Positions 45,269 to 56,835 of a stretch of DNA of 64,000 nt are shown one piece after another. The stretch is from positions 45,042,701 through 45,106,700 of the forward strand of contig OW799235.1 of assembly GCA_941918925.1 (NCBI GenBank), written 5' to 3'. The notes under the pieces were generated by a model. The model searched no databases and was not told the origin of the DNA. It was given only the letters and a program-made list of their open reading frames with translations. The DNA is from Phyto melanocephala. Taxonomy: Eukaryota > Arthropoda > Insecta > Diptera > Rhinophoridae. The position numbers were made by a program, and so were the translations under genes. Within the stretch, counting starts at the first letter, position 1; each line of letters begins with the position of its first letter.

Positions 45269-46021
45269 TATACCCTTCACACAGTGAAAAAGGGTATATA
45301 TAGGTTTGTCATTCCGTGTGAAATTTCTACAATTTTCATTTCCGACCCCATAAAGTATATATTTTCTGAAAGCTTATGAATAGAGGAGTCGATTAAGCCC
45401 TGACCGTCTGTCCGTCTGTCCGTGTGTATGTTGAAATCAACTTTTTGAAGCCCCCCGACATAGGTTGGACCCGGGTAAGGTATTAAAATATCAGAAATAT
45501 TCGGGAGTAGATCGGTATTGAAAATCAGAAACATCGGTACATAAACAACTGAGATATGAGCAAAAACCCACGACCACCTCGATTTTCTTTTCATAAAAAC
45601 AACATTACAACAACAACATACATACATACAAACGTGTATACTGGTTAGAGAAAACGTGGCATCGAATCCCAGCTGAGGCAAAAAAATTTTTTTTTAAATT
45701 TTTTAAAATTTTTTTTTTTTAATTTTTTTTTTATTTTTTTTTTATTTTTTATTTAATATATTATATATATTTTTATTATTATTTTTTTTTATTTTTTTTT
45801 TTTAATTTTTTTTTTATTTTTTTTTTTTTAATTTTTTTTTTATTTTTTTTTTTTTTATATATATTATATATGTATATAATAATTTTTTTTTTTTTAATTT
45901 TTTTTTTTAATTTTTTTTGTTTTTTTTAACATACATACGTGAATTTACTGTTATTGCATGACTACACGTTGTGAAGGGTATATAAGATTCGGCACGGCCG
46001 AATATAGCGCTTTTACTTGTT
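45269..46021 (-). repeat. Family-A repeat A14, full length
   Basis: Minus orientation, nearly identical to 10022-10797 over tail, GTCY tract, core, microsatellite and head. Confidence 0.9.
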
Positions 46022-46165
46022 TTTTATTATTTTTTTTTATTTGGCGAAATTATGGCAATACTGTCACAAGTACATTTTTCTACATGAAATTCTACCATTA
46101 TTTAATTAGTTGTTTTTTTTTCATTTTTTGTTTTTATTATTGTTGGCAAAAATATGATTTACTAA

Positions 46166-46890
46166 AGCTGGATTCACCCATAAAATTTTAGTTCAGAACA
46201 AATTTTTTTTGTATTGAGTTTGATGTTTTACTTTTGAGAGAGAGAGAGATTATTTTGTTCAGAAAGATTTTTCTTGAATTGGTTTAATTTTAATTCTTGT
46301 TCAGAAGAAACTGAATTGGGATGCCACTATTTTTCAATATTTACATGAAAATTGAATTTGGTTGCCACATCACACAGTGTCAGTACATTTATTATACAAA
46401 AATTGTTTTTGCCGAAAATTAACAATTAAAATGGAATTTAATGAAAATATTGCTCAAAAATTAATAGAAGAATTAAAAAACCAGGAAGAAAATGTTTGTA
46501 TGACATGAGCAATAGTGCATACAAAAATAATTATTTAAAACAGGGTTTATGGAATGAAATAGAAGCGACTCTTTTTATTTTCGATTTTTTTTTATAAATT
46601 TCTTTTGCAAACAAATTGACTTTATGCACTTCAATTAAAAATAATAATTTTAGTTTTCTTCTATCCGACATTTTCTTCACATATATTTTAATGAAATAAT
46701 TTACGTTTGTATTTATTTACATAGTTTGCTAGCGGTGCTTCCACTTTGTACAACTGTTTTATATTATATGGCAGCTTTGTTTTTTCGGACAAATTTTCTT
46801 AAATGGGTGAATCGTTCTGCAGAAAACTCTCAGTAAAAAATGTTATTCTCCGGAAAAAATTTTGTTCAGAACAAATGGGTGAATTCACCT
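46166..46890 (+). mobile_element. 725-bp Harbinger-type MITE in hAT copy 2
   Basis: Inverted ends AGCTGGATTCACCC and, in complement, AGGTGAATTCACCC, then TTGTTCTGAAC-like sequence. The flanks are TAA at 46163-46165 and 46891-46893. The undisturbed site is visible in hAT copy 1 (ATTTACTAAGGGATGC in complement), which confirms the boundaries. It contains a GA microsatellite (about 46228-46250) and a 26-codon start (MEFNENIAQKLIEELKNQEE). Confidence 0.85.
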
Positions 46891-47060
46891 TAAGGGATGC
46901 ATTTATTTTTTTTAACACGTCTTAACGTCTTCAATTCCAGTTGAACGACTGTTTTCTTTTGCCGGGATCGTCAACAGTCCAAGGTGGCAATCATTGTCTG
47001 ATTTTTCCTTTGAAAAATTAGTTGTAATTAAGGCCAATTGTAAATATATATGCAAATTAT
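46891..47060 (+). pseudogene. hAT copy 2, C-terminal transposase remnant
   Basis: Counterpart of 40588-40750 in copy 1: LRDAFIFFNT, a frameshift, then ERLFSFAGIVNSPRWQSLSD and FSFEKLVV. It is less well preserved than copy 1. Confidence 0.7.
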
Positions 47061-48190
47061 AAAACTTTTTTTTTTGGAAGTTAATGTATTCTGAATGAAT
47101 TTGTTTCTCATTATTATTTTTTCACATATTTTTCCTTTTTTTTTTGGTGATTTTTCAAAATAAAATATATATATGTATGTATAACATGCTGTAAATTCAA
47201 AATTTTTAAAAAATAATTAAATATAATCAAAAATGTTCTGAAAGTAGTCAATTCTTTTTTGGATTACTTTTAAATATTTTTGATTTTTTTTGTCGTAATC
47301 CTAAAAAATCTTGATTACTTTTGGATTATTTGTAATCATAATCAATTAATAATCAGTAATTGTTAAAAAGGGAATTATGTAATCAATACCATTATTTTTA
47401 AAATGTAATCTAATTTATTACTAATCGTAATCCAAATTTAACAGCTCTGGTACGTACATACTTATATAATAAGTAAATTAAATATAAGGTGGGCAACTAA
47501 GTAATTGCGGAATACTTTCATATATATATAACTTAGTTTTATTAAACTTATATGAAACTAGCATTTAACCCGCTACTTCGATAGCGCAGTTCTTACTATT
47601 TATTGAAAAATCAAGTTCTATTTATAATTATTAAATATTTTTAGTTAAATTTATGAAAATTTGTATATCTGATTCAATTTACTTAGAAAAATAAAAAGTA
47701 AAGTAAGGATATATCGGGCATATATTTCCTAACTAAAAGCAAGATCAATGCTACTGAGTTTCAAAAAATAAGATTCATCATTTCCAAAAATGACTCTAAA
47801 AATAATAAAAGTAACATTTTTTCCTTCACTAATACTTCCACTTGGTTTATTATTACCTCCATTCAGAATTCTATGTATACAAAATATAAAAAAAATGAGA
47901 AAAAATAATTTTGGTCGTCCATAATATTAGGATTTAGACCTCAGGGGGCTGATTCTCGCATTCGTATACGAGCGAAATTATATTCGAAAGTGCGAGTTTT
48001 CTTACTTTTGGGATTCTCACATTCGATATCGAATATCGACTATCGAAATTTCTAATGATGGCATTCGATAACGAGCTACATTTCGTATGAAACCTTGCGA
48101 GTATAAACTCGTTAGCAAAAAAGCATTCGAGTTAACGTTTTAAAGTATAAAAGTGAACAGAAAAGAAAATATAAGTTAAAAATTTATGAA

Positions 48191-48480
48191 ATTTTTGTTA
48201 AGTAAATTGTTATATGTCAAAGTTAACAAAAATAAATTATTCTCAAAAAGAGATCTTTGGGGATTTTTTGGCAAAGCACACAGATTTGGCAAAAAGCCAA
48301 CCAACTTTTGGAGTAGCTAGCCGCGTATGAAGACAAAACTCTCACTCAAGTAAAGGAACCAATCTTGGCTGCTGTTGGCATAGAAGTTACTGTTTAGGGT
48401 CTGAAGACTGCGCAAAGCTTTGGATCAGTCTTAAAAACACAGAGAGAGCTAAAGTCAAACCTAAAAGCTTTAGGTGATTA
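48191..48480 (+). pseudogene. Harbinger Myb/SANT-like accessory protein remnant
   Basis: The frame reads SKLTKINYSQKEIFGDFLAK, HTDLAKSQPTFG, then breaks and continues as LTQVKEPILAAVGIEV and CAKLWISLKNTERAKVK in other frames. The order (LxxFLxKHPDLA, then W-x3-...) resembles the Myb/SANT-like DNA-binding domain of the second Harbinger protein, which brings the transposase to the ends. The expected tryptophans of helix 2 are lost. No DDE transposase is present in the element. Confidence 0.5.
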
Positions 48481-48688
48481 ATTAAGTGTAATAGCACTCC
48501 TCATGTATAGAAGATGATGATTTAGAAGAATCAGTGCCAGAAAAAAAAAAATAATAATATACGGAGACATAAACAAATAGCGTAAAGAAAAGGAAACAAA
48601 AACTACTTTGCTAAAAAAAAAATATGATTACTACAGAGAACTACCAGAAGAAGATGCTAAAAAGATTAAATTCCCTTATAGAAATAAA

Positions 48689-49457
48689 ACAAGTAAAAGC
48701 GCTATATTCGGCCGTGCCGAATCTTATATACCCTTCACAACGTGTAGTCATGCAATAACAGTAAATTCACGTATGTATGTTAAAAAAAACAAAAAAAAAA
48801 TACAAAATAAAAAAAAAATTTAAAAAAAAAAGTTTAAAAAAAAATTAAAAAAAAAAATTATTATATACATATATAATATATATAAAACAAAAAAAAAATA
48901 AAAAAAAAATTAAAAAAAAAAAATAAAAAAAAATAATAATAAAAATATATATAATATATTAAATAAAAAACAAAAAAAAAATAAAAAAAAAATTAAAAAA
49001 AAAAATTTTAAAAAAATTTAAAAAAAAATTTTTTTGCCTCAGCTGGGATTCGACGCCACGTTTTCTCTAACCAGTATACACGTTTGTATGTATGTATGTT
49101 GTTGTTGTAATGTTGTTTTTGTGAAAAAAAAATCGAGGTGGTCGTGGGTTTTTGCTCATATCTCAGTTGTTTATGTACCGATGTTTCTGATTTTCAATAC
49201 CGATCTACTCCCGAATATTTCTGATATTTTAATACCTTACCCGGGTCCAACCTATGTCGGGGGGCTTCAAAAAGTTGATTTCAACATACACACGGACAGA
49301 CGGACAGACGGACAAACGGTCAGGGCTTAATCGACTCCTCTATTCATAAGCTTTCAGAAAATATATACTTTATGGGGTCGGAAATGAAAATTGTAGAAAT
49401 TTCACACGGAATGACAAACCTATATATACCCTTTTTCACTGTGTGAAGGGTATAAAA
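48689..49457 (+). repeat. Family-A repeat A15, reference full-length copy
   Basis: Complete 770-bp unit: head AAGTAAAAGCGCTATATTCG, GGCCGTGCCGAATC palindrome, TATATACCCTTCACAACGTG, A/T microsatellite, GGGATTCGACGCCACG, (TTG)n, GAGGTGGTCGTGGG, GTCGGGGGGCTTC, (GACG)n, core ATATATACTTTATGGGGTCG and tail CACTGTGTGAAGGGTATAAA. The start and end share TATACCCTTCAC in inverted form. Confidence 0.9.
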
Positions 49458-51068
49458 ACAAGACCTCGAATTAAAACAAAAGAATGTCGAACAATATTCA
49501 GTTAATTGAAATAAAAAAGAAAAGCCTACAAATTAAGGAAGAGGAGCAATACTTAGACAAACAAATTAAATAAATATAGTTGCAAATACGAAGAAAGGAG
49601 TTAGAAACACTTAATATGGGTATCGAAATAGCAATAAATCCCTATGTACATACAATTTTTATAGGCTTTAATTTTTTTTTAGTTTCAAAAAACATGAAAA
49701 AAAAAATAAGTTCTTTACAACACTGACCTGAAAACTCGATTCGTTTCGTATCGAGTAACATCATTAGAAAATTGTACGCTATCGAAATTAATTTCGATAC
49801 GAGTTTTATTTCGATCACGAATGCGAGAATTAGCCCCCTGATCAAAAACACTAATTTTGAGAATCTATGTTTACAAACGTAAAAATACAAAGAGTAAAAT
49901 AAAAATGCGAAAAGGTTTTCTTGTGTCTCCAATATCATTTAAATTCTTAAATTAAACCAACAATCCTTTATTTCACAATTTTAGCTTTATAAACGTAGAA
50001 AATACAAAAAGTTCAAGTTTTTCAATTCAATTCAAAAAAGTATCTTTTTAGTCGCCCATAACATTTTTAGTCTTACCTGGAATCAATAGTCCTTTATTTT
50101 ACAATTCTATTTTGATAAACGTAGAAAATACAAAAAGTACCATAGAAAAGCGAAAAAGTACATTTTTGGTCCAAGTTCCAAGTTTAAAACGTTCAAATAT
50201 CTATGTAACAAAATATTTTAATAGACACGATTTAAAGTCAGTAAATATACTCTTTTTTTTCATAAAAGTAATTATGTTCTAAAAAGTACCAAACTCTTCC
50301 CGATTTTCCCCTTTTCTACCCTGTTATGAATGTGTTTCAATTTTTACTAAATTACATAATTTTTTATGTCTAGTGAAATCCCAATTAAAAATTTTGTTAA
50401 AATTGGCCGTCTAATTAGGAATTACATACATTTTCCGGAATTTTCCCCTTTTTGGTACCTTTTTTGTCCCCAAAAAAGTTTCCAAAAATTTCACCTAAAT
50501 AGTTGTCCATATTCTATTAGGAAATAATCATTGTCAAATTTTGTCCCATTGAATAATATAAGAAAAGTTTATTTTAAAAAAAGTACCAAAAAAAGGGACA
50601 ATTTTTACCCCTTATACATATGAATTTGAAAAAAATGCCGAATCCTTATTAATATTTTTTCGCGGATTTTTTAATACAGTTTAAATTTTTTTCCTAGCTT
50701 TATGCGTTTGGAAGTTACATAGGGTACCAAAAAAGTACCAAATTTTAGTTTTTACCCGTTTTTTCCCCTTAGGGGTTGAAAATTTCAAAAAAGGCCAGAC
50801 ACCTGTCAGCTTATTTTTTGTGCAAATTACAATACTGTTTCAATTTAATTTGTATCATTTTTAGTTTAGCAGATATAAGATTACCGATTTTACCCGTTGT
50901 TACCCTTTTTTACCCCCTTAAAGTACGAATTTCCAAAAATCCCTTCTTAGTGGAGCTATACATTGAAGGAGGAACCGGTTGTCCAAATTTCATGTCTCTA
51001 GCTTTTTGCGTTTGGGCGATGTTGAATCAGTCAGTCAGTCACGTTACTCTTTTATATATGTATATAGA

Positions 51069-51893
51069 TTTAAAGTCAGTAAATCTTCTCTTCTTTGCAT
51101 AAAAGTAATTATGATCTAAAAAGTACCAAACTCTTTGCCCGATTTTTCCCTTCCTACCCTGTTAGAAGTGTGTTTAAATTTTTACTAAATTGCATAATTT
51201 TTTATGTCTGGTGAAATCCCAATTAAAAATTTTATGAAAATTGGCCGTCTAATTAGGAATTACATACAATTTCCGGAATTTTCGCCTTTTTGGTACCTTT
51301 TTTGTCTCCAAAAAAGTTTCCAAAAATTTCACCTAAGTAATTGTCCATATTCTATTAGGAATAATAATTGTCAAATGTTGTCCCATTGAATAATATAAGA
51401 AAATTTTCTTTTAAAAAAAGTACCAAAAAAAGGGACAATTTTTACACCTTATACGTGTAAATTTAAAAAAAGTGCCGAATTCTTATTAATATATTTTCGC
51501 GGACTACTTAGTACAGTTTAAATTTTTCCTAGCTTTATGTGTTAGGAAGTTACATAGGGTACCCAAAAAGTACCAAATTATAGTTTTTACTCGTTTTTTC
51601 CCCTAAGGGGTTGAAAATTCAAAAAAAAGGTCAAGTGTATGTCAGCTTATTTTTTGTGCAAATAACAATAATTTTTCAATTTAATTTGTATCGTTTTTAG
51701 TTAAGCAGATATAAGATTACTGATTTTACCCGTTTTTACCCTTTTAAAGTACGAATTTCCAAAAATCCCTTCTTAGTGGAGCTATACATTGAAAGAGGAA
51801 CCGATTGTTCAAAATGTCTAGCTCTTTGCGTTTGGACTGTGCGATGATGAATCAGTTAGTCAGTCATGTTACTCTCTTATATAAGTATATATT
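51069..51893 (-). mobile_element. Family-D head fragment
   Basis: Repeats the head-proximal 825 bp of the preceding copy (TAAAGTCAGTAAATC to GTTACTCTCTTATATAAG). It is joined head to body with that copy. Confidence 0.75.
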
Positions 51894-51949
51894 TATGTTG
51901 ATAATACAATAAATAATATAAAACTAAAAAAAATACAGTTAAAAAAAAA

Positions 51950-53310
51950 ACAGGTTTTTAAATTGAACGATATATGTTTTATGCAAGAATATAAGCACCC
52001 TTTTTTCAACAAATCATCAAACTGTATACCATATAATTTACCTGTAAATACCTGTTTACCTGTGATACAGATGCAAATCTTTTTAAGCCATACACATACC
52101 GAATGGTGCTTCGAAATATTGTGTCTAGTTTGAATATGTTCGTCCACATGCGTAATTTATATGGTTGGACCACGAAAGATTTTTGTTTCAAAAACCCCAA
52201 GATTTTTGGCCGAAGATACTATCTCTATTCGTGTAGGACACTTTTGAATGACTAGGCATTTAGATTTCTGAGTATTGATACTTTATCCATTAGCGGCACC
52301 CCATCGCAATATGAATTCTAGCTCAGCATTAAGTGTTCCAACACATTGTTCAACTTCGGATGAGTCACAGCTGATTTAAATTTGAACGTTATCAGCATAC
52401 ATTATAATTTACAGAAATTAAGTTGGTTGGGAAGATCATTAGCATATAACGAGAATAGACCCAACATTAGATCCATGTGGCACACCTCTTACAACTGGTA
52501 GTAAACTAGACTTTTCATTTGCATTTTGCACATACTGACACCTTTTTGAGAGGTATGTTGATAACAACTGCGTAGCGGTAGAAGAGAACATAAACATATT
52601 TTTTTAGCTTGTAACACAGAAGGTTATAATCAACTGAATGATCTGGCATGATCTAAAAGTACAAAAAAATAGTTTTTCGTGCATATATTTATTTCATTTC
52701 TCATATCTTCTGCAACCTCTACAAGTGCAGTTACGCAACTTTTATTACTACGGAAACCAGATTGTTTGTCACTTAAAAAATGTTGATCATTTACAAAAAT
52801 TCCTATCGGCTTATGGATGATTCTCTCAAATATTTTGGACATGAAAGGTAATATGTGACGCGACATGACGAAAGGGACTTTATCTTGCTAGCAGTAAAAA
52901 TCGAGTTTTTGATACTAATGGATAAAGGACAATATTCTGAACAAAATGACTACAAAATCATGCAAAAAATTTTTAAAATTTATGAAGTTACAGCATTTTG
53001 AAGTTATTTTTTTATTTATATATTTATTTTTTTATTTTTATGTAAAAGCACGCTAAAGACAAAGTTCTAAAGTGTCAAACACAGCTCATTAAACAAAAGA
53101 AAATGATCGATAATGTGATATAGATACACGACGAGATATTAGGTAGCGTTAGGTGTCAAAAACCCCAAACTTGAAATTTAGACTTTAATTCACGTTTTGG
53201 CCTGAACTGAAAATTTTACCTTTACAAGATCAGGTCCCTTTCGTCATGTCGCGTCACATATGGCAATAGGTCTGTAATCCGATTTAGTTTTTGGAATAGG
53301 TATGACCTTA
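51950..53310 (-). pseudogene. LINE reverse transcriptase and C-terminal region
   Basis: Reading down: IPKTKSDYRPIAI at about 53270, then (after the MITE) LPFMSKIFERII, then DQHFLSDKQSGFRSNKSCVT, ALVEVAEDMRNE and FFVLLDHARSFS (RT domains 1-3), VVRGVPHGSN with YANDLPNQLNFC (domains 4-5), and, after a gap, STIRYVYGLKRFASVSQ (C-terminal segment). The catalytic box region reads YANDL in place of the usual YADD, and frameshifts flank it. Inactive. Confidence 0.8.
52855..53257. mobile_element. 403-bp MITE in the LINE, 4-bp duplication
   Basis: Inverted ends GTGACGCGACATGACGAAAG (continuing GGAC) and the exact complement at the right, about 24 bp perfect. The flanks are ATAT at 52851-52854 and 53258-53261. 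The LINE coding frame is continuous when it is removed (RPIAI then LPFMSK). Superfamily unassigned. Confidence 0.85.
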
Positions 53311-53889
53311 GCCTTTTTCTATTTCTAAAATTTCGGATGAATATCATCTAAACCAACAGAATTAGATTTAATGGACATGCAGCTTTTAAGTTGACTCTCA
53401 CAACTATAACAGAAGTTGTAAGAGGATTCGTTGCTATAAGCTTGGTAATAACTTATATCAGGTTCGATCATAGGAATGTTTATAAACTTTTCTTTGATAA
53501 AATTTGGATCAAAATGACTTTCAACATTATTTTTTAATTTTCCTATACCGATTTCTTTAATGGTTTTCTAGGTTTGCTTCGATCCCACTGCTGCACCGAT
53601 TTTTTCAGCATAAAATTTGGACTTTTCCTGCTTAATTATCGTAAGAACTTCTTTTCTTGCAACACAATACTCTGTTCTTAAATCTGTGGTTCTAAACCGC
53701 TTCCAACGTGCATAGATAAGGTCTCGATATTTAATAAGTTGCTTAACTCTTGACGAAATCCATGGATTTTTGTTTGATTTATAATTTTGGTTTTAAGTGG
53801 GATATGTTGATTAAACAAATGAGACATGCGATATTCAAAGAACGATAATTGGTTATTTCGCAGAATTTATGTAATATATTTCATTCCAG

Positions 53890-54519
53890 TTAATACAACA
53901 AACATCTATTTAGTTCAAGTGAATTGTAGTTTATATGTGCAAAATCTCGAAATTGAAAGTCGTAGGTTATGTATAGAAGATCGTGTTTGGAAAAACAAGG
54001 CGCGAGTAGTTGATCGTATAGTAAGACCTTATTAAGATTATAAACAAAGGCAAGATACATTAAGGTACTACTTGATGAAGTAAAGTGCGTAGGTGTAGTT
54101 GTATTTATTGGTGAAAGTTCGAACGGAGTCATGATGTCAACTATGTTACTATCATTTAAAAGATTCCACTTAAAATCACCCACAAGAATGGCATCATTTT
54201 AAAGAACCGATAGATCTCTCCAAATGTTACAAAGTTTTTCAATAGATATGTTGTTATTTGGTCAATACAGACTTGCCACCAGTAACTTTCTTCCCTCTGA
54301 TATAATCTCTATTAAAACGTATTCAACCAGACCATTACCGACAATGGTATTGTCATCATTAGAGCAGCATTTAATATTATATGCTAATCCTTTTGTAATA
54401 TACATAGCAACTCCAACCGCATGCCAATCAACTCTAACTAAGTTGTAATCAGTCAATGAAACCGATATGTTGGTATTTCTTGACTTAAACCATGTTTCTG
54501 AGATGCATATGATATCCAC
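53890..54519 (-). pseudogene. LINE APE-type endonuclease
   Basis: From the minus strand: DIICISETWFKS (catalytic E), VGVAMYITKGL, YVLIEII, then a gap with frameshifts; MGDFKWNLL (GDFN-like catalytic motif, N to K), THFTSSSSTLMYLAFVYN, and the final FSKHDLLYITYDF (SxHD motif, intact). This domain nicks target DNA for target-primed reverse transcription. GDF followed by K in place of N, plus breaks near 54200, make activity unlikely. Confidence 0.8.
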
Positions 54520-54959
54520 ACTCGAATTTTTAAATATATACCTGAATTAATCTATTTAAGGTACCAATCTTTGAGCATTTATGTGGCATATTTTTAAGCC
54601 AATTTTCCGTTTAGCAAGAATTTTAATGATTTTTGCGGTACCGTATTTGGATTGCCCCCTAATATTATTCATAATGCACATTTATACGTACGGTAAAGAC
54701 TGAAAAATGTAACGCACAAGCTAACAAATAAATTATTAAAGTAATGTGGTAAGGACAATAAGGAAACGGAAGTGTTACAACCTCATAAAGAATCATCATA
54801 AGATTAAAAATATTTTTACTAAAATAAATTTTCACAATAATGATAAGAAAATACGAAAAAAAATTAAGAAAATACTTAATGAAATGAATAACATATCTAT
54901 TTATATTACTGCAAATTAAGTGTATTATTCGTCTGCACATCAACGTTTTGATCAGACGA

Positions 54960-55197
54960 TACCGGAAAAAACAAATTCAAATTACCGATTTCCGCTTTTT
55001 GAATTAAAGGTTCATTTGACATACACCAGCCCCTGCGTTGTAAAAACATTGTGTAATTTAGGCGGCTTTTTCATGTTTATTGCAGCTCGTAAAATTTCAT
55101 AATTTTCTTTAGTTAAGCTTTCGTTTACAAAAATTTGTTTATTGGAGTTAAGACCCAGCTGATTTAGACAAAAACAACAATAAATATTGTTGAACAA
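54960..55197 (-). pseudogene. LINE ORF1 C-terminal remnant
   Basis: The frame reads QIFVNESLTKENYEILRAAI, MKKPPKLHNVFTTQGLVYVK, then a stop. The VNExLT-x5-L and FxxTxxGxVYVK pattern is the C-terminal domain seen in insect LINE ORF1 proteins related to baculoviral FP-type domains. It sits 5' of the endonuclease on the same strand, where ORF1 should be. Confidence 0.55.
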
Positions 55198-55199
55198 TA

Positions 55200-55489
55200 T
55201 CCATCTGCTGTTAATACAAATTTTGAAGTACTTTCACAGCCACAAGCGTAAATTTTGAATACATCGTTAATGGAAACACAACCAACAAAGTTTTTATTAA
55301 CATCACCGGCAACCACCGAACCCTTAAAAAAGTCGAAAAATAAGAAAAAGAAACTGAACAGTTTGATGATAGCGACCAAATTATTGCGGAATCAGTAGAC
55401 ACTTAAAAATTTTTTCAAACTAAAGAGGAAAAAGAGAAGCAAAGAGAAAGTAATACTGTTTATGCTATTGGCAAAATGGTGGTTGCAAT
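55200..55489 (+). pseudogene. Unidentified basic ORF, 5' part, interrupted by hAT
   Basis: The frame contains TTEPLKKSKNKKKK, SDQIIAESVDT, a stop, KEEKEKQRESNTVYAIGKMV and VA, and is then cut by a hAT at 55490. It continues at 58140 as ILNSFHETKQTRGIRLITEV and ends TAA at about 58240. The tail (VYAIGKMV-x-ILNSF..R-x-LITEVL) resembles the C-terminus of MADF/BESS-like or Myb-like accessory proteins of DNA transposons. I do not recognise it firmly. Confidence 0.4.
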
Positions 55490-55759
55490 CAGCGTTACCG
55501 TTAGGGCCACTAAAGTAGCATTTTGCCACTTTTTCAAATGCTTGGATACTATTGTGCCACTTTGTCAAAATGCCCCCAAATGTGATACTTTTTATATATC
55601 GTGCCACTTTTTAGATACTTTTTACGAAATGGAAAGATACTTTTTCGCGGCTTTTGTTTTGTTAAAACACACAACTTTAATACATATACAATACACTGTT
55701 TTAATATATATGTAAGCAATTTCATAAAAAATCTTTTGCTTATCATGCGTGTTTAGCTT

Positions 55760-56835
55760 ATGTATATGTTTCTTGCGATTGTGTATACTTATGTCCAAAA
55801 TACATTAAATACGGAAAAATGTTTGGTGCTGGTGGTTGGGCAGTTTGATATCTGCAAAGGAAACACTGTTGATAGCTTCTTTCGGTTAGTGCAGCAAAGC
55901 GATGGTTCTGGAGAAGGAATTTGTAACTCCATATTGTCATCACTAAAAGAAAATCAAATTCCACTAAAAATTTAATAGGTATTGCTACAGACAACGCATC
56001 TACAATGGTGGAACAAAATGGTGTGGCAATAATATTAAAGAACAAGTAAGAGCGCTATATTCGGCCGTGCCTAATCTTATATACGCTTCACAACGTGCAG
56101 TCATGCAATAACATTAGTTTGTATCACCATTCATCCCATATGAAATACGTACATACATATAAAAACATACATATATAAAAACGGCCTATTGTAAAATTAT
56201 AAATTCACGTATGTATGTTAAAAAAAAAATAATGAAAATATATATAATAAATATAAAACAAAAAACAAAATAAAAAAAAAATTAAAAAAAATATATTAAA
56301 TAAAAAATAAAAAAAAAAATTAAAATTGTAGAAATTTCACACGGAATGACAAACCTATGTATACCCTTTTTCACTGTGTGAAGGGATAAAAAAAATTCCG
56401 CATTTATTTCATATCGGCTGTGTGTGCCATTCTATAAATCTAGTGAACAATGCATCATTATCGTGCATTCCAAATGACGTTGAACAGTTACTTAAAAAGG
56501 TTTTTACGTATTTTAAGAGTGCAAAAAGACAACTCGATTCGAAGGAGCTGCAAGGTATTTTTGATGTACCTGAACATAAAATACTAAGGCTAAGTGATCC
56601 TACATGGCTATCATTTATATGTTGCAACAAGAATTCTGGAGCAGTGGTCGGTTCTGCAGCACTATTTTATCCGTGTTATTCTAGACTCTTTGTCGCCTGT
56701 AAACAAAACATATTTAAAATTTCTAACTTATATTTTAAGAACTATGAACAAATTTAACAAAAATTTTCAAAGTGAGTCCTCTCAAATAGTATATCTTGTT
56801 TCTTCAACCAAAGACATTTTATTAGAGCTTTAAAC
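55760..56835 (+). pseudogene. hAT transposase (SCAND3/ZMYM6-like), central region
   Basis: First part 55760-56042: VVGQFDICKGNTVDSFFRLV, ICNSILSSLKENQIPLK, then GIATDNASTMVEQNGVAI; the D of ATDN is a catalytic position. A family-A repeat (56041-56392) interrupts. Second part: HIGCVCHSINLVNNASLSCI, DVEQLLKKVFTYFKS, LDSKELQGIFDVPEHKILRL and, after frameshifts, NRILEQWSVLQHYF-type sequence. CxCH-x6-N is the conserved block after the second catalytic residue. The N-terminus and C-terminal dimerisation motif are missing. Confidence 0.75.
56041..56392 (+). repeat. Family-A repeat A16, internally deleted
   Basis: Head AACAAGTAAGAGCGCTATAT, microsatellite, then directly AAATTTCACACGGAATGAC and the tail CACTGTGTGAAGGGATAAA. 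Confidence 0.8.

Larger units (their letters stand above)
45038..47449 (+). mobile_element. Deleted hAT element, copy 2 (inverted relative to copy 1)
   Basis: Ends CATATCTGTTAAGTAATG and, in complement, CAGAGCTGTTAAATTTGG, flanked by GTACGTAC at 45030-45037 and 47450-47457. It is the reverse complement of the 40102-42431 element. It carries a family-A repeat (45269-46021) and a Harbinger-type MITE (46166-46890). Confidence 0.9.
47943..49838 (+). mobile_element. Harbinger-like element inserted in family D
   Basis: Inverted ends AGGGGGCTGATTCTCGCATT and, in complement, AGGGGGCTAATTCTCGCATT. The flanks, joined, restore the uninterrupted family-D sequence (GACCTC and TGATCAAA), so boundaries are firm but no duplication remains. 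Inside is a Myb/SANT-like ORF remnant and a family-A repeat. The superfamily call rests on that ORF and the ends. Confidence 0.65.
47558..51068 (-). mobile_element. Helitron-like family-D element, near complete
   Basis: Tail at 47558: CTAGCATTTAACCCGCTACT, TCGATAGCGCAGTTC; in complement, stem GCGCTA/TAGCGG and then a CTAG end. Head at about 51068: complement of ACGTTACTCTTTTATATATG. It contains only one or two of the 118-bp units (50010-50150), so the array is not expanded here. A Harbinger-type element is inserted at 47943-49838. No Rep/helicase coding sequence, so non-autonomous. Confidence 0.75.
51930..55200 (-). mobile_element. Non-LTR retrotransposon (LINE, jockey/CR1-type), decayed
   Basis: Minus-strand order: an ORF1 remnant (about 54960-55197), APE-type endonuclease (53890-54519), reverse transcriptase (about 52200-53310) and C-terminal part (51950-52200). 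A 403-bp MITE interrupts the RT. All parts contain stops or frameshifts. No 3' poly(A) was identified; family D abuts near 51900. Confidence 0.8.

Noticed and set aside
49034..49330. Recurrent ~100-130-codon frames in family-A repeats, with similar protein text in several copies
   Set aside because: They begin at non-ATG codons inside a non-coding repeat, cross low-complexity (TTG)n and GTCY tracts and have no domain; similarity follows from the DNA repeat.
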